A model generated the notes under the pieces. It saw nothing but the letters and a program-made list of their open reading frames with translations. It ran no database searches and was not told where the DNA came from. A stretch of DNA of 64,000 bases. Source: Accumulibacter sp. (GTDB lineage Bacteria; Pseudomonadota; Gammaproteobacteria; Burkholderiales; Rhodocyclaceae). How positions within the stretch are numbered: position 1 is the stretch's first letter; every line of letters begins with the position of its first letter. The position numbers were made by a program, and so were the translations under genes. Shown here in pieces: positions 51,149 through 60,284 of the stretch. The stretch covers positions 1 through 64,000 of the forward strand of contig NZ_JAMTDQ010000057.1 of NCBI RefSeq assembly GCF_023806635.1, in the 5' to 3' direction.

Positions 51149-54100
51149 CTACTTGAGCGACAACGCGACCCGGCTCTCGCGCGCCTGGGCAGCGGCATCG
51201 GCCTTGCCGTCCGATGCGACGAGCTTCACCGGCAACAGGAACAGCCGCTCGGCCGGCACCTCGCGCGCCAGCAGGCCATCGAATACGGCCTTCGCGCGGC
51301 GGTCGGCGAGATCACGCAGTTCCTCTTCGTCGGCCACGGTATTGGCCAGGATCAGCTTCTCCATCTCGTCGACCGGCAATCCCTTGACCATGCCGACGAG
51401 GTTGCGTGGCTTGGGAAACTTCTCGGCTCGATAGACGCGTTCAAGGAGCGCCGGATACTCCCTGGCGTCGACCTCGACGCTGTCCAGCGAACCGCTTTCA
51501 ATGCCCTTCTTCGTCAGTTCCTCGCGCTTGAGCGCACGCACCTTGCTCTGCAGGCGATGACGCTTCAGTCCCTCGGGGTCGCTCTGCAGATCGGCGCGAC
51601 CCTCGATCTCGAGCCTCAGGGCTGGCCGGTCGATCAGGGCCTTGGCGAGCGTGTCGAGGCGCTTCTCCGCCTCGGCCGTCAACCTTGCCTCGCCGACTGC
51701 GAAGTCGATCGTCGATAGCTCCTCGCCACCGCCAAAAACCGATCCAAGCAGTGCGAAGGGCGACGTGACCGCCTTCAGCAGGACGTTGACGATCACCCGC
51801 ACGATGAGGCCGCCGATGCTGAACTCGGGATCGTCGAGCGAGCCCGAGATCGGCAGGTTGATGTCGATCTCGCCGTTGCGGTTCTTCAGCAGTGCGACCG
51901 CGAGCGTCACCGGCAGCTTGGTCGCATCCGGACTGGCGACCGGCTCGCCGAAGGTGAGCTGATCGAGAAATATCCTGTTCTCGGCCGTGAGCTGCCGGTT
52001 CTCGATCCTGTACTTGACGAACAGCGACATCTTGCCCTTCTCGATCGCGTAGCCGGCATACTTGCCCGAGTAGGGGGAGAGCGAGGTCATCTCGATCCCC
52101 TTGACTTCCGCCTGCAGATCGAGGCGAGGGGTTGGCGACAACGGGTTGAGCTGACCGCTGACGGTCAACGGCGCGATGTTGTCGTAACTGCCGCGGAGGT
52201 CGACCTTCGCCGCAGTGTCAGGCGCCGACGACAGGCCGCTGATCGTGCCACCGATCTTCCTCAGATGAGCCGAGTAACTGGGCTTGATGAAGTTGTCGCT
52301 GAAGCGGACATCCCCGCCCTGCAGCGTGATCCTGGCGATGCTGATCGGCATTCGCGGGCCCGCTGCCCCACCGACCGGCGCCACCGCCTTGCCCTCGCTG
52401 GCGACCACCGGCGGCGCTGCTGGCAGCGCCGCCGGCTGCGCTTTCCCGTCCTGGCGAACGATCTGCAGCAGGTTCAGCTTGCCCTCGCGGCTGACGATCA
52501 CGCGGGCAAAGAAATCACTCAGCGCCACTTCGCCGACCGCCAGCGAAGCGGGCTGCAGGCGCAGGTCGATCCTGCCGAGGTGGAGCGACTTCCACTTCAT
52601 GAAGTCGGCCGAGTTGATCTTGTCGACGGCCTGGAAGTCACCGATCGTCACCTCGCCGCTGAAGCCACCGCCGAGCGCCGCCGGGTCGAGTCCGCCGCTG
52701 CCGCTCTGGCGAAGCTGCAGCACGCCGTCGGCGCTCACCAGGCCGCGCGTGAGCTCGGCGTTGAGGTGCTCGGTGACGTACGGTTGCAGCGGCAGGAGTT
52801 CAAGCGTCCTCACGGCAAGCTTGAGGTCGGCGTCGAGCGGCAGCGCGCGGACGCTGCCGGTCAGTTCGACCTCACCCTTGCGATTGAGCCGGAAACTGGT
52901 CTTCAGCCTGGCGGTGCTGCCGGCCACCGTGGACAGATTCTCGCCGTCGAAACGCAGGCCCTCGATCGCGTGCGTGACCGGCGGCGACACGGCGGCGTCC
53001 TCGAAACGCAGGCCGATCTCCTCGGCGTGGTTCCTGGCGACGGTGATCTCCCAGGCACCGCCCGGATCCTTGCGGGCAGCCGTGACCGTGCGCAGGAGGG
53101 GCGGCTGCACGAAATCGATGCTGCCGTTGGCGGCGCGACGCAGCAGCAACTGCGTGCCACGCGACGTCAGCTGATCGATGAGGACCCGCCGTTTGGCGAG
53201 ATCGAGCTGCCCGCCGGTCACCGACAGGGCGCCGCCCTTGATCCAGGGTTCTCCCTGAAAACGCATCGCGAGCTCGAACTTCGCCGGCGAAGCACCCTTG
53301 CCGTCGAGATTTCTGATGGCGACATCAAGGCCTTCGATTCTGGCATTGAAGGGCTTGCCGTGCGATTCGTCGAGCCAGTGCAACGCGCCGCCGCTGACCC
53401 TGCCTTCACCAAGCGACCAGCTCACCGGCACCGCCGGCTGCTCCACCGCGGTCACGCCTGCCGCTGCCGGCGGCGAACGCGCGGCAAGTTCCTGGCTGAA
53501 GAAGTCGATCCAGTTGATCGTCCCTTGCGGGCTGACGCGCGCATGGATCTCGGGTGCGTCCAGCGACACCCGTTCGATGGCGAAGACGCGCTGCAGCGGA
53601 TCGATCCTGGCCAGCGCCACGTGCAGTTGCTGCAACGACAGCAGGGGAGCGCCGGCGGTGTCCTTGACGACGAGATCCCTCAGCGTGGCACTTCCCGACA
53701 GGCTTAGCGACGGATGATCATCCTCGCCGCGCCGAAAAACGAGCTTCAGCTCGCCGTCGACGAAGCCTGAAACGAGCTGGATCGGCAGACGCAACGGCAG
53801 ATAGTCGAGATAGGGAGCGATGTGCACCGCGCGCAGATCGACCGCCAACTCGCTCTCCTGCGCCGCCGAGAAGGGCTTGCTGCGGCCCTGGATCGCCACC
53901 GGCGCACCGTTGAGTGAAGCCGAGAATGCCGGCTCGACGAAAATCTCGACCGAATTCGGCAGACTGGAAACGAAGGGCAAGGTCAAGTTGACTTCGCTGA
54001 GCTGCTGCTTCTCGCCGACCATCCGGTCGTCGAAGTCCACCTTGCCGCCAGTGATCTGGATGTTGTTCACGGAAAAGCGCGGCGTTGGCTCGGTCGACGG

Positions 54101-54529
54101 CGGCCGGGCCATGAACTCGTCGATCAGGTCGGAGACGTTGAACCGCCCATCGGGCAGCCGCACGAGCGACAACTCGGGGCCAACCAGCTTCAGTTCGCTG
54201 ATCACCGGCCCAAGACGAAAGAGCGAACTCCCCTCGAGATTGACGAACAACTGCTCGAAACCGGCCACCTTGTCGCCGCCCCCCTTTTCCTGGATCGCCA
54301 GCCCGTCGACTTGCAGGGACAAGGTGTACGGGTTTATCCTCAGACCCTCGATGCTCACCGGCCGGTGCAGTGCCGCGGCGAGTTGATCCACCAGCAGCCA
54401 CTTGACCAGCGGCGGCATGACGAGGAAACCCAGGACACCGATGAGCAGCAGGGCAAGCGCAATCCGCAGCCCGTATTTCTTCATTCGCAGGGAGGCGGTC
54501 GCGGTGCTGGGAGAGGTGTCTTCGGTCAT
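51149..54529 (-). CDS. DUF748 (AsmA-like) large envelope protein
   Basis: About 1,126 residues starting MTEDTSPSTATASLRMKKYG, with one N-terminal helix (LRIALALLLIGVLGFLVMPP), several beta-rich DUF748/AsmA-like segments (RFSVNNIQITGGKVDFDDRM; MPISIARITLQGGDVRFSDN), and near the C-terminus an OmpA-like fold (FAVGEARLTAEAEKRLDTLA). AsmA-like proteins are proposed lipid bridges between membranes. A start at 54,598 is possible; 54,484 also. Confidence 0.85.
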   Translation of the reverse strand: MTEDTSPSTATASLRMKKYGLRIALALLLIGVLGFLVMPPLVKWLLVDQLAAALHRPVSIEGLRINPYTLSLQVDGLAIQEKGGGDKVAGFEQLFVNLEGSSLFRLGPVISELKLVGPELSLVRLPDGRFNVSDLIDEFMARPPSTEPTPRFSVNNIQITGGKVDFDDRMVGEKQQLSEVNLTLPFVSSLPNSVEIFVEPAFSASLNGAPVAIQGRSKPFSAAQESELAVDLRAVHIAPYLDYLPLRLPIQLVSGFVDGELKLVFRRGEDDHPSLSLSGSATLRDLVVKDTAGAPLLSLQQLHVALARIDPLQRVFAIERVSLDAPEIHARVSPQGTINWIDFFSQELAARSPPAAAGVTAVEQPAVPVSWSLGEGRVSGGALHWLDESHGKPFNARIEGLDVAIRNLDGKGASPAKFELAMRFQGEPWIKGGALSVTGGQLDLAKRRVLIDQLTSRGTQLLLRRAANGSIDFVQPPLLRTVTAARKDPGGAWEITVARNHAEEIGLRFEDAAVSPPVTHAIEGLRFDGENLSTVAGSTARLKTSFRLNRKGEVELTGSVRALPLDADLKLAVRTLELLPLQPYVTEHLNAELTRGLVSADGVLQLRQSGSGGLDPAALGGGFSGEVTIGDFQAVDKINSADFMKWKSLHLGRIDLRLQPASLAVGEVALSDFFARVIVSREGKLNLLQIVRQDGKAQPAALPAAPPVVASEGKAVAPVGGAAGPRMPISIARITLQGGDVRFSDNFIKPSYSAHLRKIGGTISGLSSAPDTAAKVDLRGSYDNIAPLTVSGQLNPLSPTPRLDLQAEVKGIEMTSLSPYSGKYAGYAIEKGKMSLFVKYRIENRQLTAENRIFLDQLTFGEPVASPDATKLPVTLAVALLKNRNGEIDINLPISGSLDDPEFSIGGLIVRVIVNVLLKAVTSPFALLGSVFGGGEELSTIDFAVGEARLTAEAEKRLDTLAKALIDRPALRLEIEGRADLQSDPEGLKRHRLQSKVRALKREELTKKGIESGSLDSVEVDAREYPALLERVYRAEKFPKPRNLVGMVKGLPVDEMEKLILANTVADEEELRDLADRRAKAVFDGLLAREVPAERLFLLPVKLVASDGKADAAAQARESRVALSLK

Positions 54530-54625
54530 CACGGCAGCCCCTGGGCTGGCTGGGGAAAGCGCCAATTTAGCACGAAGCGGCCACTGCCGCGCCGCCATGG
54601 CGTCCTCGCCGGGCGGGCGGCCGGG

Positions 54626-55036
54626 ATGAGCACCATGTCACGTCCCAGCGTCCTCATCGTCGACGACAACGATCTGATGCGCAGCCTCTTGCGCAGCATG
54701 CTGCGCAACAGCGAGTACGAGGTCATCGGCGAGGCACGCAACGGCGTCGCGGCACTTGAACTCACCGAGCGCCTGCGGCCGAAGATCGTCTGCATGGACG
54801 TGGTGATGCCGGAGATGAATGGCCTCGAAGCGCTGCAGGCAATCAAGACGCGACACCCCGAAACCATCGTCATCATGCTCGCCGGCAGTCCGAGCGTCGA
54901 CCATGTCCGCTCATCGATCGAGAACGGAGCCAGCGGCTTCGTCGTCAAGCCCTTCAATGCCGGCAAGGTGCTCGACACCGTCGATCGCGCGTGGCGCGCG
55001 GCGCGGCAGGCCACCAGCAGCGAGCCCGCCGCCTGA
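54626..55036 (+). CDS. Single-domain response regulator (CheY-like)
   Basis: This 136-residue receiver domain has the acidic pair Asp13-Asp14 (LIVDDNDLMRSLLRSML), phospho-acceptor Asp58 (CMDVVMPEMNG) and the conserved Lys in GFVVKPFNAGKVL. No output domain. The partner kinase is not adjacent. The switch segment reads IVIMLAGSPS, where most receivers have Thr/Ser at the Ala position. Confidence 0.88.
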   Translation: MSTMSRPSVLIVDDNDLMRSLLRSMLRNSEYEVIGEARNGVAALELTERLRPKIVCMDVVMPEMNGLEALQAIKTRHPETIVIMLAGSPSVDHVRSSIENGASGFVVKPFNAGKVLDTVDRAWRAARQATSSEPAA

Positions 55037-55198
55037 GAGGTGGCGAACGGGTCGCGTCCGCTCGCGGGTGGAAGCGAGTGGGCGACCCGCAGCACGGGAC
55101 GGCCGCGCGACCGATCGATTCACACCCGGCGCATCAAGCCCGACAGGGACGTCGCGGAAAGGCTCGTCCGATGCGGACGTTCGGCAGGCTGCGAATCC

Positions 55199-55960
55199 TC
55201 AGAAAACGTTCTTCCACTCGCGCAGCGCGGCGAAGACCGCCACTGCGTCGGCCGCAGCAGCTCCGTGACGCTGCGCCGCAGCCACGACCTCCGGCTCGGA
55301 GCAGCGCAGGAAGGGGTTGCTGGCCTTCTCGCAGGCGATCGTCGATGGCACCGTCGCCTGCCCACTGGCACGCGCCGCGGCGACCTCCGCCGCGCGAACC
55401 TGCAGGCAGCGATTGCCCGGCTCGACCGCGAGCGCAAAGCGAAGGTTGGCCTGAGTGTACTCGTGCGCGCAGTAGACGACGGTCTCGTCCGGCAATGCCG
55501 CGAGGCACGCCAGCGATGCCGCCATCTGTACCGCCGTTCCCTCGAAAAGCCGACCACAGCCACCGGCGAACAGTGTGTCGCCACAGAACAGGCAGCCTGC
55601 GCCATAATAGGCGAGGTGACCCAGCGTATGCCCGGGCACCGCGAGGACGACGAAGCTGCTGTCACAGCCGGCTGGGTGGATCGTCTCACCACCGCGCAAC
55701 GGCCGGCTGATGCCGCCGATCGCTTCTGCTGCCGGCCCGAATACCTCGGCACGATGATGTGCCAGCAGCTCGGCAACCCCACCCTGGTGGTCGGCATGGT
55801 GGTGCGTGACGAGGATGCTGGCGAGAGTCAGCCGCTCGCGCTCGAGGACCTCGAGCACCGGGCGTGCATCGCCCGGATCGACCACCGTTGCCGCAGCGCC
55901 TTTGCGCAGCAACCAGATGTAGTTATCCTTGAAAGCCGGGATGCGGATGACGTCAAACAT
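55199..55960 (-). CDS. gloB: Hydroxyacylglutathione hydrolase (glyoxalase II)
   Basis: This 253-residue protein starts MFDVIRIPAFKDNYIWLLRK. It is a metallo-beta-lactamase fold with THHHADHQGG (THxHxDH), VPGHTLGHLAYYG, LFCGDTLFAGGCGRLFEGT and YCAHEYTQANLRFA. It hydrolyses S-D-lactoylglutathione. Divergent from the methyltransferase gene, as in many betaproteobacteria. Confidence 0.94.
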   Translation of the reverse strand: MFDVIRIPAFKDNYIWLLRKGAAATVVDPGDARPVLEVLERERLTLASILVTHHHADHQGGVAELLAHHRAEVFGPAAEAIGGISRPLRGGETIHPAGCDSSFVVLAVPGHTLGHLAYYGAGCLFCGDTLFAGGCGRLFEGTAVQMAASLACLAALPDETVVYCAHEYTQANLRFALAVEPGNRCLQVRAAEVAAARASGQATVPSTIACEKASNPFLRCSEPEVVAAAQRHGAAAADAVAVFAALREWKNVF

Positions 55961-55987
55961 CGCTGAATTTTGGAAGAACTGCAGAAA

Positions 55988-56710
55988 ATGTCAATTCCTG
56001 TTTTCGGCGACTGGCTGCAAAGCCCGCAAGGGCGCTACGTCATGGCCTGGGAACGGGCCAGCATCGATGCCGCGGTGGCCGATCTCTTCGGCTACAACGC
56101 CATCCAGATCGGCTTGCCGGAGGTCCGGTTGCTGGCGCAGAACCGTATCCCGTTGCGCCAGGTAGCCGGCGAATCGGGCCTGGTGGACGTCCTTTGCGAC
56201 CTGCGGCATCTGCCATTCGCGGCGCACAGCATCGACCTGGTGGTCATGGCGCATGTCCTCGAGTTCCATGACGACCCACACCAGATCCTGCGGGAGGTCG
56301 AGCGGATCCTGATTCCGGAGGGCGAGGCGATCATCACCGGCTTCAACCCATTCTCGACCTGGGGCCTGCGGCGCAAGCTGCCGAACTGTCCGGCCGGGTT
56401 TCCCTGGAATGGCGACTACCTCTCACCCGGGCGCCTGCGCGACTGGCTGCAGCTGCTGGGATTCGAGGTCGAGCGCGGCAGCTTCGGCTGTTACGCACCG
56501 CCCTGCTCGAGCGAGCGCTGGCTGCGCCGCTGGCAGTTCATCGAAGCTGCCGGCAATCGCTGGTGGGGCTTTGCCGGTGGCGTCTATCTGCTGCGTGCGG
56601 TCAAGCGCGTGCATGGCATGCGGCTGATCCTGCCCAGCTGGAAGCGGCAGCGAGCAGCGCCGAAGGCACTGTCGGCAGTGAGCAAGAAGGAGGCGAACGG
56701 GCATGAGTGA
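55988..56710 (+). CDS. Class I SAM-dependent methyltransferase
   Basis: About 240 residues starting [20 protein letters not shown] (an earlier Met at 55,970 is in frame). The methyltransferase-11 core has [20 protein letters not shown] and [20 protein letters not shown], but the usual glycine loop is weak. The gloB/methyltransferase/rnhA/dnaQ neighbourhood is conserved in related bacteria. Substrate unknown. It overlaps rnhA by 8 bp. Confidence 0.85.
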   Translation: MSIPVFGDWLQSPQGRYVMAWERASIDAAVADLFGYNAIQIGLPEVRLLAQNRIPLRQVAGESGLVDVLCDLRHLPFAAHSIDLVVMAHVLEFHDDPHQILREVERILIPEGEAIITGFNPFSTWGLRRKLPNCPAGFPWNGDYLSPGRLRDWLQLLGFEVERGSFGCYAPPCSSERWLRRWQFIEAAGNRWWGFAGGVYLLRAVKRVHGMRLILPSWKRQRAAPKALSAVSKKEANGHE

Positions 56711-57164
56711 GGAGGCCATCGTGACGATCTACGCCGACGGCGGCTGCCGCGGCAACCCTGGACCGGGCGGCTGGGGCGTCGTGCTGCAAAGCGGCGAGCA
56801 CGCGAAGGAACTTTGGGGCGGCGAAGCGGCAACGACCAACAACCGCATGGAGCTGACGGCTGCGATTCGTGCACTCGAGGCTCTGCGCCGACCGGCGACC
56901 GTGCATCTGCACAGCGATTCACAGTACCTGCAGAAAGGCATCACCGAGTGGATCCGCAACTGGCAGCGCAACGGCTGGCGCACCGCTGACCGGCAGCCAG
57001 TAAAGAATGCCGACCTTTGGCAGCGGCTCGCGGAGCTGGCGGGGCAGCACCAGGTCAAGTGGTGCTGGGTCCGCGGACATGCGGGAAACGCCGGCAATGA
57101 ACGTGCCGACGCGCTGGCGAATCGCGGCATGGATGAGTTGCGGCAGAGCCGCGCTCTCCGCTAG
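56703..57164 (+). CDS. rnhA: Ribonuclease HI
   Basis: This 153-residue protein has catalytic residues Asp12 ([17 protein letters not shown]), Glu in [10 protein letters not shown], Asp in [13 protein letters not shown] and Asp in [13 protein letters not shown]. The start overlaps the methyltransferase. It removes RNA from RNA-DNA hybrids. Confidence 0.95.
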   Translation: MSEEAIVTIYADGGCRGNPGPGGWGVVLQSGEHAKELWGGEAATTNNRMELTAAIRALEALRRPATVHLHSDSQYLQKGITEWIRNWQRNGWRTADRQPVKNADLWQRLAELAGQHQVKWCWVRGHAGNAGNERADALANRGMDELRQSRALR

Positions 57165-57187
57165 GACGCGGAGCGGGACGAGCAGCG

Positions 57188-57907
57188 ATGCGAACGATCT
57201 TCCTGGATACCGAAACGACCGGCCTCGAGCACAAGCTGGGGCATCGCATCATCGAAATCGGCGGCGTCGAGATGCGCAACCGCCGCCTGACGCAAAAGCA
57301 CTTCCACGTCTACGTGAACCCCGACCGCGAAATCGACGCCGGCGCGTTGTCGGTACACGGCATCAGTCGCGATTTCCTTCTCGACAAGCCCCGCTTCGCC
57401 GACATCGCCGGCGATTTCCTCGACTTCATTCGCGGTGCCGAACTGGTCATCCACAACGCCGCTTTCGACCTCGGCTTCCTCAACGCGGAACTCGCCCTGA
57501 TCGACATGGCGCCGGTCGAGACCGTCTGCCATGGTGTCTGCGACACCTTGCGCATGGCGAAGGATCTGCACCCGGGCAAGAAGAACAACCTGAACGCCCT
57601 CTGCGAACGCTATGCGGTGGACAACTCACGGCGAACACTGCACGGAGCCCTGCTCGACGCAGAGATCCTCGCCGAGGTCTATCTGGCGATGACTCGTGGG
57701 CAGGAGAGCCTGATCATCGATCTGGCCGACGAGCCGCCGCAGCGGGGCGAGACCGGTCACTGTCCGGCCGCCGTCGCTGCAGCGCGCGCGCAACTGATCC
57801 GGCGCGCCAGCCCGGAAGAACTCGCCGAACACGAGAAGCTGCTGGCAGCGATCGAGCAGGCGAGCAAGGGCAAGTGCCTGTGGCTGCATCGCGAGTCGGC
57901 CGCCTGA
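57188..57907 (+). CDS. dnaQ: DNA polymerase III epsilon subunit
   Basis: This 239-residue protein starts MRTIFLDTETTGLEHKLGHR. The exonuclease motifs are DxE in FLDTETTG (Asp7, Glu9), HNAAFDLGFL and HGALLDAEILAEVYL (DEDDh class). It is the replicative proofreading subunit. It follows rnhA by 23 bp. Confidence 0.95.
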   Translation: MRTIFLDTETTGLEHKLGHRIIEIGGVEMRNRRLTQKHFHVYVNPDREIDAGALSVHGISRDFLLDKPRFADIAGDFLDFIRGAELVIHNAAFDLGFLNAELALIDMAPVETVCHGVCDTLRMAKDLHPGKKNNLNALCERYAVDNSRRTLHGALLDAEILAEVYLAMTRGQESLIIDLADEPPQRGETGHCPAAVAAARAQLIRRASPEELAEHEKLLAAIEQASKGKCLWLHRESAA

Positions 57908-59181
57908 GGCGACCCGCCCGGTTGCTGGCGGCATTCGCCGCCAGCCTCGGGATTCTGGTTGGCCTCGTCCTCGCCGCCGCCGAACGGACGGGCAGCGACG
58001 CCCCGGCGCCATCGCTGCAGCCCTGGATCGACGCCACACCGAGCGGCGGCATCCTGCAGCTGCCGGCCGGGACCTACTCCGGACCGGTCCTGATCAGCCG
58101 CCCGCTCCTCATCGACGGTCGCGGAGAAATCACCATCGACGGCGGCGGCAAGGGAACGGTGGTGACGGTGCGCGCCAGCGGCGTCGTCCTCCGCCGGCTG
58201 CATCTCAGGAACTCCGGCGACTCGCATGACCGCATCGACTCCGCCGTGCTGATCGAGGGCGGGCAGCACAACGTGATCGAGGACAACCGGATCGATGAAG
58301 TGCTGTTCGGCATCACCCTGCAACGGGCCAACGACAACCGCATCGCCGGCAACCACATCCGCTCGCTGCCTCTGGCGCCGGCGGATCGCGGCGACGGTAT
58401 CCGGCTCTGGTACAGCATGGGCAACCGCATCGAGCGCAACGAGCTGCACGGCGTTCGCGACATCACGGTCAGCAACTCGCTGCGCAACCGCTTCGTCGGC
58501 AACAGCGTCCGCGACAGCCGCCGTGCAATGAACCTGCTCTTCGCCCACCGGACACTGATCGAGGCCAACCATCTGCGCGACAACTCCTCCGGCATCACGG
58601 CGCTCAACTCGGATGGGCTCATCATCCGCCGCAACCACATCCTGCACGCCATCGACGCCAGCGGCGCCGGCGTCGCGCTCAAGGAAAGCGGCACGACACT
58701 GCTGCACGACAACGAGATCATCCATTGCGCGGTCGGCATCCTGTCGGACTCGCCGCGGCACGCGATCAATCGCATGGCGGTGATCGACAATCGCATCGCG
58801 CACAACATCACCGGCATCAGCTTCCATGGCGAACGCGGCGGTCACCTCGTCCTGCGCAACCGCTTCGAGCACAACCTCTGGTCGGCTCTCGTCGGCGCCG
58901 GCGATGGCGACGACGCAAATGTGTGGTGGGGGAACTACTGGGACGGCTACCAGGGCTTCGACCTCGACGACGATGGCATCGGCGATACGCCGCACGAGCT
59001 GTGGGCACACGCCGACCGGATCTGGATGGAGACGCCGATGGCGACCTTCTTCCGCAACTCGCCGGTGCTGGAAATGCTCGATTTTCTCGAGCGTCTCGCG
59101 CCCTTCGCACCGCCGACCCTGCTGCTGCGCGACTCCGAGCCACTTGTCCGGCAACCGGTCGGGGGCAGTGGGCGATCATGA
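57874..59181 (+). CDS. NosD-like periplasmic parallel beta-helix protein
   Basis: About 435 residues from a GTG at 57,874, overlapping dnaQ; a TTG at 57,922 is an alternative. A signal (RLLAAFAASLGILVGLVLAA) is followed by many CASH/beta-helix repeats (NVIEDNRIDEVLFGITLQRA, NDNRIAGNHIRSLP, NRIERNELHGVRDITVSNSL) and the WWGNYWDGYQGFDLDDDGIG motif of NosD. NosD with NosF/NosY matures nitrous oxide reductase. No nosZ, nosF or nosY is nearby, so the link to N2O reduction is uncertain. Confidence 0.82.
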   Translation: MPVAASRVGRLRRPARLLAAFAASLGILVGLVLAAAERTGSDAPAPSLQPWIDATPSGGILQLPAGTYSGPVLISRPLLIDGRGEITIDGGGKGTVVTVRASGVVLRRLHLRNSGDSHDRIDSAVLIEGGQHNVIEDNRIDEVLFGITLQRANDNRIAGNHIRSLPLAPADRGDGIRLWYSMGNRIERNELHGVRDITVSNSLRNRFVGNSVRDSRRAMNLLFAHRTLIEANHLRDNSSGITALNSDGLIIRRNHILHAIDASGAGVALKESGTTLLHDNEIIHCAVGILSDSPRHAINRMAVIDNRIAHNITGISFHGERGGHLVLRNRFEHNLWSALVGAGDGDDANVWWGNYWDGYQGFDLDDDGIGDTPHELWAHADRIWMETPMATFFRNSPVLEMLDFLERLAPFAPPTLLLRDSEPLVRQPVGGSGRS

Positions 59182-59218
59182 CGGCGCAGCCGGACCTGGC
59201 CGATTTCCTCACCACCCC

Positions 59219-59608
59219 TCAGCTCTCGCCGGGCGTCTCCGATGGGCGCCGGGGCCGCCGCATGTGCCGCCGGGGTGGCCGCGAATCGGGCGCGCGCGGC
59301 TCGCCGGGCACGTCGCCCGCAGCTTCCGGCCGCGGCCCCGGCTGCCTTGCTTCCTGCCTTGGTACCGGCGGTTTCGCTGCCGGCTTGCGTTGCTCGGGCC
59401 GACGACCGGGACCGTGCGCCCCCTGCCGCTTGTCGGGCTGCCGCTCGCCGGGCCGGTCGGAGTTGCGATCGGACTCACGGTTTCCCGGCGCAAGCGTGAT
59501 CTCGATCTCGATGATCTCGTCCCACTGCTCGTCGGTGCGGTCGCGTTCGGCTATGGCGAGCAACTCGCGCAGCCGCCGCCGCGGATCCTGGGGGGGGGAA
59601 TCGTTCAT
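59219..59608 (-). CDS. Hypothetical protein, charged and disordered C-terminus
   Basis: About 129 residues starting MNDSPPQDPRRRLRELLAIA. The N-terminal 50 residues (ERDRTDEQWDEIIEIEITLA) look like a real folded segment; the rest is Pro/Arg-rich and probably disordered. A plus-strand frame starting MTAQPDLADF at 59,178 competes but loses character after 20 residues. Function unknown. Confidence 0.55.
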   Translation of the reverse strand: MNDSPPQDPRRRLRELLAIAERDRTDEQWDEIIEIEITLAPGNRESDRNSDRPGERQPDKRQGAHGPGRRPEQRKPAAKPPVPRQEARQPGPRPEAAGDVPGEPRAPDSRPPRRHMRRPRRPSETPGES

Positions 59609-59770
59609 GCCGACATTATGACTCACACTGCAGTCGTCGTTCAACAGGCATGAACGATCCAGCCGCGCGCAGCAGGCCGCTCGCGGCCCGGGTTCTCCGG
59701 CGTGGCGAGGCTTCAGGGGAGAGAGGGTGCGACGAGTCCGCTGCCGGACGAGTCCAGCGGCGGTCGATGA

Positions 59771-60055
59771 TCAGTGGTCAGCGCGCAGGCTGGCGGCAAA
59801 GGTGCTGTGGAGGACTTCGGGAAACTGGAAGCGGGCGAGGGTACGCTGGATGTCGTCCTGGTTGACGCCGCTGCTGCTGTCCTGGAAGCGGATTCCGAGC
59901 GGACGGCCGTTGGCGGCCAGGGTGGCAAAGGCGAAACGCCAGCGTTGAGCCTCCGCCAGCCGCTCGCGCAACTCGTCCTCGTTGCTGATCTGCACGCCAG
60001 CCTGCTTGAGTGAATCGAGAAACTGGTCGAAGGACTCGTTGCTCAGGCTACCCAT
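59771..60055 (-). CDS. Hypothetical protein
   Basis: This 94-residue protein starts MGSLSNESFDQFLDSLKQAG. Helical, with normal composition (LRERLAEAQRWRFAFATLAA). No family recognised. The 229 bp from here to the rlhA-like gene hold no further feature. Confidence 0.6.
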   Translation of the reverse strand: MGSLSNESFDQFLDSLKQAGVQISNEDELRERLAEAQRWRFAFATLAANGRPLGIRFQDSSSGVNQDDIQRTLARFQFPEVLHSTFAASLRADH

Positions 60056-60284
60056 GTCGTTCTCCTCTCCGAGTGTTGGCGGTCACTGTGCCGCGCATGC
60101 GCCGACTAACGCCCGCCGCGGATAGCGGTTGACAGGAAGATTCAAGCTTCCGGCAAGGAGGTGCGCAGCCGTCACAGCCCCGGCGACTGGCTGCCTCGCG
60201 GCGCGCTGCCCGATGCCCCTGACGAAGCCGAACGCCGCCGGCCGGAGCGTATAGAATGCCAGCGTTGCCCATTCAAGCCCGCAC

